A stretch of DNA of 64,000 bases from Caenorhabditis elegans (GCF_000002985.6 NC_003279.8:11470001-11534000), one strand, 5' to 3'; numbered from the stretch's first letter, positions 24,420 to 35,550 are shown. Numbers and translations: made by a program. Notes: generated from the letters alone by a model not told the origin.

Positions 24420-25473
24420 CTGAAAATCGGTTGAATTAAAGGTAGAGTACAGACAGTAGGGAAATGATTAGAGCCACTTTTCGAGAAATTTACAGCACTT
24501 CTAACGCACTAATATTTCCTTGATTTAGTACTGAATTTCATTAAATTCTTCTCAGACATTGCGGTTCGAAGCTAATTCGGCGTAAACCGGATCCAATTAG
24601 CGGAACTCAGTTCTAAATGTGGTTAACCCGGAGCTGATTAGGAAAAGGGCAAAAAATTGAACCTAATTAAACCTAGTTACACTCGATCTCGGCAGCCGTA
24701 AAACATCGATGCTAATTAGGAGTAGACCGGTGCTAAACCGGCGCTGATCGTGTCTAATTAGGTTCTCAGTCCTCTTCTCAGACAGGTGCGAGTCACGGCT
24801 AACCGACTCAAAATCACTGCTAATTAGCTTTTTGACCAGGGATAGAGTCAACCTGGCTAGCTCTGGTTTTTCGCTAATTAGCTCTGGTTTTCGATACCGA
24901 AAATGAAAAACTTTTTTTGACAGTTTCCTGTCCCCGCAGTTGTTCCCACCTATTCTAACCCTGCCGTCCCATTCTGGGATACCGCGTCTCCCACATCTTG
25001 CTCTCCCTGTCATGTCCGGCTCTGTTTCTGCTCCCAACCCGCTCTTGTCAAATCAAATGTACTTACTGGGGATCCCGCATTGCTTCACACCGAACGCCGA
25101 CGCCTTACCCATTGCGCCGTCGCGCCTCGCGCGAGGCTTCTATCGAAAGAAACTTGAATAACGAGATAATTCTCGTGGAACGCAGCACCTACTCCACCAT
25201 CCAAAATTTGTTTGCGTTCGATTTTGTATGTCATCGATACGAATTGAGCGACACCATTTCTGAAAAGCATTTTGGAGAACTCCTTCTCCGAACATTTTGT
25301 TCACTATAGTGTTCACTATAGCACACTAAAATCTTGATGTATATATCAAGATTTTAGTGTGCGAGGAAAAGCACCCAAAAATCCTATGTGCTATTACGAA
25401 TCATCCCCCGAACAAATAATAAAAAAAAAAAACAACAGTTTTATTTTGATAAAAATGGAACATTTAATAGTCT
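24420..25473. other. GCTAATTAGC-rich region and left part of inverted-repeat interval
   Basis: 24540-24900 has many TAATTAGG/GCTAATTAGC motifs, with the left inverted repeat at 24777-24828. 24930-25200 is GC-richer and open in places, but I recognise nothing. A perfect hairpin is at 25321-25362. Confidence 0.6.
25321..25362. repeat. Perfect hairpin, 18-bp arms
   Basis: GCACACTAAAATCTTGAT, a 6-base loop GTATAT, then ATCAAGATTTTAGTGTGC. It lies about 110 bases downstream of the S27a-like pseudogene. Confidence 0.9.
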
Positions 25474-26279
25474 ACTTCTTTCCTTCCTTCTCGTTTGAAG
25501 TGGCAGCGGCAGTAGAGGTGTCAACGACAAGGATGTTGGGACATCTTCCGTAGTGTGGTGGGCTGGGTCATGAAGGCTTCCCTCTGAATGCTGACTGTTG
25601 GTATCCCTGTTGGTAGACGGCTGATCTTGCCGTTCTCGTCGATCTGAAAATATTGAAATTTGGTTTTGGCACCATATCAAGATATTAATCGTCCCAAACT
25701 TTCTAGCCGGAGCTGATTCTTCTGGAAATAGACACTTCACTTACTTTGAAGTACTTGGGGGACGGCGAGCTTGACTTCCTTTGGCTTATATTGTTCTTCT
25801 TTGGAATGATGTAGACCTTTTTCTTTCTTTTCTTGGCTCCTCCGAGAAGCTCACAGTTGACGTAGATGGTAGCTGCAGCCTTGATTCCACAATCGCCTTT
25901 CCCAGCTGACAACTGAAACAGGTATATATTATAAATGCGTCCGGCAGAGTCGTACTCAAAGCAGCCCGAGGAATGTCAAGCTCAGCTTTTCGAGAATCGA
26001 TGTGAAAGGAAAATTACCGGCATAGCAGAGTCTTTGCTCCTCCTCTGAAATAACATGTTTCTGTGATAAATAAAACAGCAGATAGCTCTACCTTTACAAG
26101 TGGAGCCGTCTTTGAAGGGTGAAATGAGTTTCTGCACAATTGAGGATTTTCGTTGATTTTTCGGCATTAGCCGAACAAACATCTGTAGTTTCTTCCTCTT
26201 TTTCTTCTCTTGAGTTGTTCGTGGCTGGCGGCATGAATTCTCCATCGTCTAGAGGAACTTCCTTCTCCCCATTTGAAAT
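25474..26279 (-). pseudogene. Decayed ubiquitin-like/ribosomal protein S27a (ubl-1-like) copy
   Basis: Exon-like blocks: 26279-26088, 26044-26018, 25912-25745 and 25643-25474, each with splice signals. The third block encodes ELLGGAKKRKKKVYIIPKK, the junction between the ubiquitin-like part and the ribosomal S27a part, and continues into KYFK; the fourth begins IDENGKISRL. This matches S27a (KYYKVDENGKI). The middle KPKEVKLAVP segment is readable only in another frame, and after SRL the zinc-ribbon region is frame-shifted: TTCATGACCCAGC and GGAAGATGTCCCAACA correspond to FMAQ and GRCHNT. A VVDTSTAAATSNEKEGKK tail with a TAG at 25474 is in yet another frame. The upstream Glu-rich block 26279-26088 is of unknown origin. 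Introns are retained, so this is a DNA-level duplicate, not a retrocopy. Confidence 0.65.
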
Positions 26280-28449
26280 CTAGAATTATACAAAAAACTA
26301 TTTAAAAAGTTGAGCAAGTTCAATGACACACGGTAATTATGAATAAACATTAAAAATAAATAAATAAGTTATTAAAAAGCAGGTTTATAAGATCAAATGA
26401 AAGAAAACAAAAATCAATATTAATTGCTAATTAGCACGGATTTTCTGCTAATTAGCAATGGTTTGCTAATTAGCCGTGGTTTTAAGCTAATTAGTTCTGA
26501 TTTTTTGGCGTTTTGCTAATTAGCATTGATTTTGAGTCGGTTAGTCGTGACTCGCACCTGTCTGAGTTGAAACTTGCGAAAATCGATAATTGACCGAATG
26601 ACTTTTTCGTTCGCTTTTTGTGGTTTAATTTTCAATTTTAAACTTTTATATTGCATTTTATGTTTTCACCGTTATTTTTTATGTTTTCTCTTTGTGAAAA
26701 TATAATTTCTTGTTTTAATGCATCAAAAAAAACTATTTTGTCCAACTGAATTCTTGTTTAATAGTATTTCGGGTTTGATAATTTGCATAAAAGGAAATTA
26801 ACACAACATTTTTGCTTGTGTTGTGTTAAAAGTAGTTTGAATCGTTTAATTTTGGGAGCAAATTTGAGAGTTTGAGAATTAGTAGTGTAATAGTTTTGAA
26901 TTAAGCTATGGACCGTCCTCAGATACAGCATTTTCTTTTAAATATTCCTCAAATTCAATTGAAATGGCTGTAAATAACAATAACATTATTATAGAGTTCA
27001 AATATTTCTTCCCCAGAGTAAGGTTGTAAATACGACATGACCTGATCAGGGTTTTACGACTGCATATCGTCTCCTATTTTTCTTGATGACAAACAACTGA
27101 TTCAAATATGTTTAAACTGATTGTACTTTCATCACTTTATCTAACAGCAAAAACATTTATTTATCAGTATCAGCTATATCGGTCACCTTAAAATCATTTC
27201 CCATCAGGAATTCGAAACGCGATGTCTGAGTTTTTGGTTTTTCAAATCATATAGCATGCTTTGAACACAATTTTTGTAGGTACTTTATTGCTACTACGTT
27301 AAATAAATAACTTCGACATATTTGAACAAATTAGGACAAAAGACATTGTGGTCAATTTCTCAGGAAAAAAAAGAAAAAAAATCAATTTCAACTTTGATGA
27401 ATCAGTTAATTGGTATGTTTTTCATATGAAAAACTTATTTAAAATTTATGATTGTTACTTTGAAATATTGAAGTAAACTTAGTTGAAAACAGTAGTTTTA
27501 CATAGGCAAACTGTTATATCTCAAAGGAAATACATATAAATTTGTTGAAAAAATATCAAAAACAGTTCCATAAATTTTACTTTCAGAAAATACTTTTTAA
27601 ATTCATGTAACTAATAAGGTTTTAAAGTTACGTCAGTTTTGATCAAAGGAACCCTTTTACAGCCATATAAATTGTTTTTTGATTGACTACTTTCAAAAAA
27701 AAAAAGATTAAACTGGGTTTCCATCCTCTTTTCGGATTTTTATATTAAAAATTCTTACATTTTCATGGAATCCAGATTTTTGTTCACCTCGTCGAGATCA
27801 TCTTTCTTTGCCATTTTGACCTTTCTATCAAATTCCTACTTCGAAAATTTTACTGAAAATTCACGAAAAATAAACGTCGGAATTAAAAAAAAAATTAACG
27901 GAAAAAAGGTCTGTATAACAGATAATTTTTAATCGATTATTTTCAAACAAAAAGAATCAGATAAATCATTGGAGATTGCTGGCGCATTTTGCGTGCTGGT
28001 GTATTTCTTGTTCCGGCGTCTCCGCTTTCTGCACACACACTCTCCGTGTCTAACTTGATTTTTCTAATACGAAACTCAGCAAAGTCACAGTTTGGTGAAA
28101 ATTCTGAGTTTTCAGGATTATCTGGAAAAATAAAAAATAGTATAGCTATTTCTATTTGAAAAAAAAAACAATATCAATTTTAAAACAAAAAAATAGCGAT
28201 AAAAATTGTTCTACTATTTGTTTTTCGGAGTGGGTAAATGAATTATGTTCAAAAAAGTCATAATATTTTTTGAAGCTCAATTGAATTTTTGGTCCTTTGG
28301 CAAAAAAGCGAAATTTCACATGCAGATTATTTGGAACTCGGCCATAACCTTTTTACTTTTCCCCTGTAAACCTATAAAAATTTCAGACTTGAGAAAAACT
28401 ATGCAGAACGATTCATTTATAGTCAAATAAACTTTTCATGATTAATTAT
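26280..28449. other. AT-rich intergenic region with two possible minus-strand exons
   Basis: On the minus strand a TTTTTCCAG-bounded block at about 28122-27937 is open for some 60 codons (contains NPENSEFSPNCDFAEFR), and a short ATG exon at about 27814-27757 reads MAKKDDLDEVNKNLDSMK before GTAAGA. I cannot join them in frame or recognise a family. The rest (26600-27700) shows no gene. Confidence 0.4.
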
Positions 28450-28833
28450 CTAAGATCTGAACATTCCCGTGATAGCCTTCATAAAAGTTCCAAGTTGTCC
28501 CCAAAAGTCAGCTCCGTCCTCTCCGGGGAGCAAAAGTCCATCCAAGTCCCGATCGAAGCATCTGTAGAATACATCCGTGAACCCAATGTACTGTTCGGCA
28601 GGTATCGGGCTACGGTTTCTGTTTGATACCGAACAGTATTGCTGAAAACAAAATTGGTTAGGCATTGAGGAGGCGTAGAGTAACTCACCACTGCAGATTT
28701 TTCATGCGAATCCATTATATCCTCCCAAATAGATGAGAAATTTTTCACAAGATTCTCTAAAGGTGTTCTCCCTGCTGCGTTTGAAACTTGAAAAAGGCAA
28801 AAAAATCACAAGAAAACAGAAAATAAACCGCAT
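28450..28833 (-). pseudogene. Small secreted DxDxDG-family gene with a homopolymer frame break
   Basis: Exon 1 is 28833-28689 and exon 2 is 28641-28450. The ATG at 28833 opens MRFIFCFLVIF, but the mature family sequence (AGRTPLENLVKNFSSIWEDI) continues one frame over. The switch is at a run of seven A (seven T on the coding strand) at 28799-28805; six would give an uninterrupted signal peptide ending VSNA. Exon 2 is intact: QYCSVSN, then CFDRDLDGLLLPGED, which fits a 12-residue EF-hand loop (D1, D3, D5, G6, E12), and FWGQLGTFMKAITGMF before TAG. Probably secreted when intact. A pseudogene, a slippage allele or a sequencing error in the homopolymer are all possible. Confidence 0.6.
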
Positions 28834-28940
28834 TTTTTGTGATTTTGTGAAGTTTTACAGGGAATTGAGAGCTTTTATATGTATATCATCAAGAACCAAT
28901 GTTCAGACCTTTTATCAAAAAAAGATCAAATAAAGACCAT

Positions 28941-29646
28941 TCAAAAGTACAAAGAAATCTTATACATTCCGGTAATGGCCCTCTCGAAGATTCCATAAAA
29001 TCCCCAATAGTTCTCGTTGATACCTGGCAACAGGAATCCATCAAGATCGCGGTCTTTGCATCCGTAGATCCATGGCAAGAAGCCATCGTAGGCGTTGTTT
29101 GGTTGTGGCGTATGGTTCATGTTCTCTTCACGGCAGAAGTTCTGGAAAATAGTTAGCGCAATTTTCGACTAGAAAAAACTTATAAAGCCTAAATGCCTAT
29201 CCGGGGGTTCGAACCTGTGACCTTTTTCTCCAAGTTTGCGTCTGTTACCTACTGAGCCAACGCGATCCCTCGCCACTTATCTCAGCGGCGCCGATGGCGC
29301 AGCAGGTAAGAGAGGTGATCATGGCGCACGAGGCGGCCCCAGGTTCGAACCCTGGTTAGGTTTTTCGACGAACTCACCCTTGCCCTATCTTGAAACCAGT
29401 CCGAATACATTTCATAGTAAGTCTTGAGGCATGTGATCAACTTGCAATCCAAGTCGTACTGAAATTTTATCTAATAATTTAACAGACTCGAATTCAACTT
29501 CCAACTTTTGTGTCAATATAAAAATTTTCTGGTGGATCGATGAAGTCAATAACAGAATTCCAAATGTTTTTAATTTCTTCAAAAATATCAGCATCGACTG
29601 TTTGAAGAAAGCTGAAGACCAGAAGAAAAGCTAGAATTAAACGCAT
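28941..29646 (-). CDS. Small secreted protein with EF-hand-like DRDLDG loop
   Basis: Three exons: 29646-29506, 29458-29378 and 29141-28941; 140 residues, all junctions in phase 0. The signal peptide is MRLILAFLLVFSFLQTVDA. The mature part is rich in aromatic residues, with cysteines in LDCKLITCLKTYY, NFCREE and YGCKDRDLDG. The loop DRDLDGFLLPGI has D at positions 1, 3 and 5 and G at 6 of an EF-hand loop but Ile instead of Glu at 12, so calcium binding is doubtful. It is the only family member in the window without a visible defect. Intron 2 (29142-29377) contains a tRNA-like palindrome. Not recognised as a named family. Confidence 0.75.
29180..29372. repeat. tRNA-like palindrome 1
   Basis: Left arm is an antisense tRNA-like unit (GGGGTTCGAACC at 29206, GAGCCA); right arm is sense (GGCGCAGCAGGTAAGAGAG, GGTTCGAACCC). 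It lies in intron 2 of the small secreted gene. Confidence 0.8.
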
Positions 29647-30084
29647 GTTTTCTGTGCAACATTGAGAAGAAAAGTTTGTTTTATAGGACCTTGAGTTGCA
29701 AAGAATAAAATATATGTTTGCAGTTTTGGAATTTTGAATAAAGATCAGTGGTAAACCGAATTCTCTGCAAAAAGAAATACGAAACCATTTTCTTAGAGTG
29801 TTGTATTTTGATCTTTTATATCATGTATCGATGCGTCATGACTCGATGCACCATGACCCAATGGTCCATAAAACTTGGTTTCTAAGTTCCCGAACAAGGC
29901 AACAATGTATTAATAGACTTTCAAAGGTCAGAACTAGACTATTTTCCGCATAATCTTCGCACTTTCTTCTAACAAAAAGAGTTTGATGTTTCAAGTATCC
30001 TCGAAAATTGAATCCAACGGCAATTGTTGGTCTAAATGATCTGGTTTGATGGACTGGGCAGGTGTTGAATAAGCCTTCAAGCTA

Positions 30085-30175
30085 GCTAAGCCAAATATGC
30101 GTTACTGGGATTCGAACTTTGGTTGCTTGTACCAAGTTGACACCTCTTACCGACTGCGCCAATTTTCGTAGCACA
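30085..30175 (-). repeat. tRNA-like half unit (antisense)
   Basis: GGGATTCGAACTTTGG and CCGACTGCGCCA: the complement of B-box and A-box-like sequences. No clear right arm. Confidence 0.6.
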
Positions 30176-30307
30176 GTAGCACTTAAAATTTACTTGTTGA
30201 GAAACAACTCAATTTTCTCTCTCTAAATGGTCTTGTTTAATGAAAAATTGGATTTCCAGGCCAATCTCTTCAAACTGAACAAGCTAAACATAAAGCTTCA
30301 GTCCAAC

Positions 30308-30452
30308 AAAGCCTAATGGGCCTTCCCGGGGTTCGAACTTTGGTTGTTTTCATCAAGTTGGTGCCTATTACCGACTGCGCCAGTTAATATGGCGCAGTGG
30401 CTAATGGAGGCAAACTCGGAAAAAGAGGTCTCTGGTTCAAACTTCTCAAAAA
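30308..30452. repeat. tRNA-like palindrome 2
   Basis: Antisense GGGGTTCGAACTTTGG ... CCGACTGCGCCA, then sense ATGGCGCAGTGGCTAATGGAG ... CTGGTTCAAAC. Confidence 0.75.
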
Positions 30453-30814
30453 AATTGATTTGAAGGAATGAATTCTTCGTCCAAAGTGCGCTGATTCGCA
30501 ACTTTTCATCTACAAATCCGGGAATCCTTGACAAAAAGTTGATTAAAACTGGTAACGGATCCACACCCTCCTCTCGGCAGAACGGGAGGAGGCTGTAGAC
30601 CCCTCTATTGTTTGAAGAAAGTTGGCTGAAGGGAAGGATAATCGGCTTTGGCAGGCACCTTTCTCCCGATTAACCTGGATTCCTCAGGGCTTGCTAGGCT
30701 TAGAAGCCGCCTTCATTTCTTACTTCAGTGACTTTGGAGAGTCAAAAAGCTTTGCGGTTTTGCCAATTCTCTTTTTTTACACAGTTCTCGAACTCCACGT
30801 TTCCCCACCAATAA

Positions 30815-30985
30815 AACCTAAACACCACCCCTGGGGCTCGAACCCCCGACATTTTGCACCAAGTCCATCCGTGTTAGCCACTGCGCCATGCCTTGCCAGG
30901 ACACCTGCCGTCAGCTAGCTCAGTGGCTAACGCAGAGGAACATGGAGCAATAGGTCACTGGTTCGACCCCCGGGTTGGATATTGA
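30815..30985. repeat. tRNA-like palindrome 3
   Basis: Antisense GGGGCTCGAACCCCCGAC ... TTAGCCACTGCGCCA, then sense TAGCTCAGTGGCTAACGCAG ... TGGTTCGACCCCCGGG. The A box resembles a true tRNA (TAGCTCAGTGG). Confidence 0.8.
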
Positions 30986-31419
30986 CTTTTTTTCTGGCTG
31001 TAAATCATATAAAAACTTTCTTTCTAGCTATTCTCCCCTTCTAGTATGTTCGGAAGTATGTCTACACATACTTCATCATGACAAACCAAAGAGGTGTCAT
31101 CTTCATTGTCGCTCAATTAAATTCTCCTTCTCCTCATGTTCCTCCTTTCCATTCAGTTCTTACTTTATCCCCCAATTCCCTTTGTTATATACATATTGTG
31201 CGATATCGGGCAAAGTTCTCCGCGACCGGAGGGGGGATAATTTCGATTTCGGGGGAGACGCCTGCTTCTTCCGGTCACTTTCCCCACACAAACTTTCTCG
31301 GCTTTCGCAGGAAAATTGCTTTTGCACTTCTTTTTCGCACTTTTAGATTGATCCTTTGTGACTTTTGATGGGCTTTTATTGATTTAGATCGTATAGATTC
31401 TAGCTTAAAGACCAAGTAA

Positions 31420-31600
31420 AAATTATTTACCCTACCAGGGGCTCGAACCTCTGATCCTTTGTACCAAAGTCATCTGCTTTACCGGCTGCGCCATTCGCCA
31501 ACCTGCCTCACCCAGGGTTTGGCTTGAACGGCGCATCCGGTAACAGAGACAAACTCGGTGAAATAGGTCACGGGTTCGAGCCCAGAGAGCCATATTTATC
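31420..31600. repeat. tRNA-like palindrome 4
   Basis: Antisense GGGGCTCGAACCTCTGATC ... ACCGGCTGCGCCA, then sense GGCGCATCCGGTAACAGAG ... GGGTTCGAGCCC. It sits just upstream of the PAN-domain gene. Confidence 0.8.
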
Positions 31601-31611
31601 TTTTATCACCT

Positions 31612-31624
31612 CTAATTTTTTCAG
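31612..31624 (+). promoter_or_regulatory. Likely trans-splice acceptor of the PAN-domain gene
   Basis: TTTTTTCAG precedes the start codon at 31638 by 13 bases, with no upstream exon needed. This is the usual position of a spliced-leader acceptor in nematodes. Confidence 0.5.
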
Positions 31625-31637
31625 AGCAACATTTTTC

Positions 31638-34600
31638 ATGCTTCTCCTCTACCTTTTCTACTTTTTGAGCCCATCTTGGGCTCAAAATCTCACTGATATG
31701 ATTGCTCAAAACCCGCTGCTCGCAAAGATGTCAATGTTCCAAGAGTATCAGGAAAACTCCACAATCCCATTGCCATCCTCTCCGGAGGATAGTGATGAGG
31801 AGGATTTTATCAAGAAAATGGTTAGTTTAGGTTTTTTGAAAGTAGAATTTTTGAATTTATCGCATAGAAAAACCTAAATGCCGCTCCGGGGGTTCGAACC
31901 TGTGACCTCTTGCTCCACTGGCCTCTCTCTTACCGCCTGAGCCACTGTGTGCCGCGCGGGCGCACCACACCGCGTCACCAGTGGCGCAGTCGGTAAGAGA
32001 GATGCCTATGGCGCCAAAAATATTGTAAAATTCGATTTTTGCATTAAAAATAATACAAAATCAACTCATTTTTTCCAGAGCACAAAACGTTCTTCATCCC
32101 GTGAGGCCGTATCCGACAATTTTGATCAGCGCTACCACCAAATGAATAGGTCGCTTTTCGATCAAGCAGATCTGGAAATCGGAGATCTCGACTATCGGGA
32201 AATGACAGTGACGTCATCATCAGTGTTCCCAAGTACCTCTACAGATGACGTGGATCTTCAGAGAGCACTGGTGGATGAAGCTTCAGAGTTTGTAACTGAA
32301 TTCCAGCCGGAATCTGAATCTGAATCTGAATCCACATCACCATTTTCTGCAAGTGCTTCAATTTTTGCGACACCTATTGCTACTTCAACAGAGGGTTTTG
32401 AGAAAAACTCATTTTCTAGAAGCTCCCCATACTTCAAAGCTTTTCCAACGGCAGCTACGTCACAATTTGTATCTTCACATGTTGCCACGTCACAAAATTC
32501 ATTTGCCACGTCATTCAATGACGTCACCGCTCCCGACTTTTCAACTGAAAACCCATCAACTCCAATTATTCTATCACAGACAACGTCCGACGAAGAGGAG
32601 AAGTTCTTCACGGAGCCCGAGGATTCGGACACTGACGTAGAAGATATTTCGTCGAAAGCAGGGATGCCTACGTCATCTTTCCAAGGTACAAGCCTGGCTA
32701 AGCTCTCAGAGCTCAAGCCTGAAGAGTTTGAGTTCCACCAGATTCAGAAGAAGAAGCAGGATGAGAACGAGGTGGTGCAGTTTAATGGTGAGTTGTCGAT
32801 GAAAATAAAGTGAAAAATCGAATTCCTTGCATAGAAAAACCTATAAACATGTTACGGGGGTCGAACCCGAGTCCTGTGCGCCATAGCCATCTCTGTTAGC
32901 CATTGTGCCACGGTGTACAGCGCAACCCACTGGAGGTGTACCGCGTGGCGCAGTGGCTAAGGGGGTTGGCTAAGACTCAGAAGGCCGCGAGTTCGACCCC
33001 CACCTAGTGTGTTGGGTTTTTTACACCGCGAATTTCCCATTTTTCTAGGCCGCTACAGTGTCTCCGCCACGAAATACTACGTAGACAACCGCATCGACGG
33101 CGAGCACTACGAAAACTCGCCTTCTGTAGAAATCGAGGATACGATTCAGGAAAATGGTGTGGAGGAAGTGGTAAGTACTGTAGATAGAGAAAAGTTACAG
33201 TATTTCGTTGCAGGACCCATTCGCCGTGGAGCGGGAAATGCGGAAGATGGCGAGGATGCACGCGGCGAAGACTCGAACTTTTGATGATCCTTTGAAGGGG
33301 TTGGAGGTACTGAGGGTTATTGTATTCTTTACAAAATTGTGATAATAAAAACATTTACAGTTTCTAATGGAGAAGGACCAAGAACGCCGCCGGCTTTCAG
33401 ATGAGCTCCCGGACACTGAGCTGGTGTCAATGGAGACTGACAAAAATGGGAAAACATTTGAGCAGAGACAAACTACGCATGAAGGAAGGAAGGTAGGTGT
33501 CTGCAAGAACGAATTTTTTGAGAAAAAGTACATTTTTGCCCATTTTCCAACGTTTCAAATGTAAAATCCTAATTCACAGCCCCTGAAAACCTCTAAACGA
33601 CGCCAGAGACTCGAACCCTTGACTTTCAAAGCCATAGCCACCTCTCTTACCGCCTGCGCCATGGTGCATCAAGCTGCCAGCGCGCCTGTGGCGCAGCCGG
33701 TAAGAGGGGAGGTCCTGGCTCTGAAGGTCAAAGGTTCGAACCCCCGTGGCTTTTATAGGTTTTGCAAGACGAGGAAAACAATTTTCACACTTTAAAATAT
33801 GAAATAGTTAGTTGAAAATAGGATTTTTAGATTTCTAGCGAGAAAATTTTCTTACGCCTTCAAACTTTTCAGACAATTGTCAACCTATACAACAAGAATC
33901 TCTATGGTCATGACCTTATGAGATTCCCTGGCGCAATTTTCGACGATAAAATCGATGAACCACGGCAAAAATCTGACAAACGGCGGACGGTGGCTTCACG
34001 GATAGTATTGTCGAGTGATGAGTTCTCCCGTAAGTTGATTTTCCCTCTAAAACGTTGAATGTATTTCTTTGATTGTTGAAAATATCAATTTTCCACACTG
34101 AAAAAGATAAAGACCACGTTGGGGGCTCGAACCCCGGACCTCGTGCGCCATATGCATCTCTCTTAGCCACTGAACCAGCCACTGTAGTGGAGAGGACGCG
34201 CACTTGCGGAAAGTGGCGCAGTCGGTAAGAGATGTGACTTTGGCGCAGAAGGTCAGGGGTTCGATTCCCGGTGAGCGGATTTGGGTTTTTCTGTGTGAAA
34301 CGCTTGGATTTTTAACCTTTTCGGTGGGTTTCCACATCGAAAATCGAAAAATAAATTTCAGATATTAATCCAACATCTCCACGGCTCCGGAAAGTGGTCG
34401 CCGGGGTGACAACAAATGTGAAAACCGACAAAAATATGTTTGTAGATGCAAAGATTCAGAAGACTACGGTAACTTAAAGAAAAATTCCGAAAAAAAATCA
34501 ATTATTTTCCAGGAAGACGTCGAATCAGTGTGCTACAACTCGAAGAAAAACACCGCAATCACAAAAATTCGCTCATTTGAAACCGATGATAATTTGTCAA

Positions 34601-34948
34601 AGTTGGAGTGTCTCATAAAATGTTCCAGGTACAGTAACTTCGCGGCGAGGCCTCGAAATATTTAAATTTTTGAAACCAGCTTGAGCCGCCGACGTTATAA
34701 TTTTTCAAAAAGCAAACCTTCTTGCCAGAACGCCTGCCTGCCTAGCCACTACCTACTCCATGCCACTTGCCACGTGTGCAATGTATGAGGAAATCAAGAA
34801 TCTAGCTGGAAATACGATAAGAAGCCAGGGGCATAGTTTGCATAGAAAACTGTCGAAAACTACGGCGAGATGTGTCAGAATGTTTGTGTCGAGGGAAGTT
34901 TTTGGAGATTTGGATAAGGATTCAGAGGAGGAAGAGTTTGAAGAGTGA
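31638..34948 (+). CDS. Secreted Ser-rich protein with PAN-like domain (first part)
   Basis: Nine exons: 31638-31820, 32079-32787, 33049-33170, 33214-33306, 33361-33492, 33873-34029, 34362-34468, 34513-34628 and 34729-34948. The start gives a signal peptide (MLLLYLFYFLSPSWA). Residues 62-300 are Ser/Thr/Asp/Glu-rich, low in structure. The last exons form a PAN/apple-like cysteine pattern (SVCYN, LECLIKCSRTPACLATTYS, ATCAMYEEI). Exon 9 either runs into a TGA at 34946 (612 residues) or splices at GA/GTGAGT at 34944. The exons at 35692-36983 encode two more PAN-like units and have no start of their own, so I think both parts form one gene, but the phases at the 34944-35692 junction do not match directly. 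Four of its introns, plus the one after exon 9, carry a tRNA-like palindrome. Confidence 0.75.
31868..32025. repeat. tRNA-like palindrome 5 (intron 1 of PAN gene)
   Basis: Begins at CATAGAAAAACCTAAATG; antisense GGGGGTTCGAACCTGTGACC ... CCGCCTGAGCCA, then sense AGTGGCGCAGTCGGTAAGAG. The right arm is truncated before its B box. Confidence 0.8.
32829..33025. repeat. tRNA-like palindrome 6 (intron 2)
   Basis: Outer ends GCATAGAAAAACCTATAAAC and GTTGGGTTTTTT. Antisense GGGGTCGAACCCGAGTCC ... TTAGCCATTGTGCCA; sense GTGGCGCAGTGGCTAAGGGG ... GAGTTCGACCCCC. Confidence 0.85.
33580..33765. repeat. tRNA-like palindrome 7 (intron 5)
   Basis: Antisense GAGACTCGAACCCTTGAC ... CCGCCTGCGCCA; sense TGGCGCAGCCGGTAAGAGGG ... 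AGGTTCGAACCCCCG; outer AAAACCTCTAAAC and TATAGGTTTTGC. Confidence 0.85.
34095..34300. repeat. tRNA-like palindrome 8 (intron 6)
   Basis: Antisense GGGGGCTCGAACCCCGGACC ... TTAGCCACTGAACCA; sense GTGGCGCAGTCGGTAAGAGA ... GGGGTTCGATTCCCGG; outer right TTGGGTTTTTCTGTG. Confidence 0.85.
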
Positions 34949-35064
34949 GTTGTTTGATTTTCTTTTTCCTTTCAGTAAAAACTATGGAAAAATTCTGGGA
35001 AAAATCTGAAAATTCAATTTTGAACTAGCTATTTCACCTTTGAAAGTGTGAAAATCGTTTTTCA

Positions 35065-35260
35065 CCCCTTGCAAAACCTATAGAAGGCATCGGGGACTCG
35101 AACCCCCGACCTTCAGATCCGCAGCCTGCCCTCTTACCGGCTGCGCCAAGGTGCGCCGCCAATTCGGTGCACCATGGCGCAACCGGTAGGAGAGATGGCT
35201 TGTGGTCTGGAGGTCAGGGGTTCGATCCCGCGAGCCTGTATTTAGCTTTTCTGGGGTGGA
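35065..35260. repeat. tRNA-like palindrome 9 (intron after exon 9)
   Basis: Antisense GGGGACTCGAACCCCCGACC ... CCGGCTGCGCCA; sense ATGGCGCAACCGGTAGGAGA ... GGGTTCGATCCCG; outer GCAAAACCTATAG and TAGCTTTTCTG. Confidence 0.85.
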
Positions 35261-35550
35261 GAGTTCGATTTTTAAACTCTAAAAATGAAAAAATTAGTGG
35301 AAAATCGAGATTTTCGAAATTTTTACCTTATTTTCACGTGAGGATATTGAATTTCGTCTAATTCTGTTTAAATTTGCCGCCGTTCCATTCACAAATTCCA
35401 TAAACACACTCTGCAAACAGAGAAAACAAACCAATTCAGTTCTCCCACCTTCCTGCGTCTCGTCGAAAAAGACTCCAGTGTCTCATCGTCTCTTCTTTTT
35501 TCTCAACGCCGTAAGTTTCCTGTTAGGCCTTGCATTGCAAGTTTTCCATC

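Larger units (their letters stand above)
24777..26566. mobile_element. Putative 1.8-kb composite element with 52-bp inverted repeats
   Basis: 24777-24828 (starting CTCAGACAGGTGCGAGTCAC) is the inverse of 26515-26566 with two mismatches in 52 bases. Both arms end in GCTAATTAGC, and further GCTAATTAGC motifs follow inward. Between them lie a decayed S27a-type gene and a hairpin. No transposase is seen, and I did not identify a target duplication, so the boundaries are tentative. Confidence 0.5.
29647..31637. other. Gene-free stretch rich in tRNA-like repeats
   Basis: Holds four tRNA-like units (30085-30175 half, 30308-30452, 30815-30985, 31420-31600). Between them no coding signature is convincing; short open frames at 30.6-31.4 kb lack splice or family support. 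Around 29820-29870 there is a palindromic cluster of GATGCACCATGA motifs. Confidence 0.6.
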
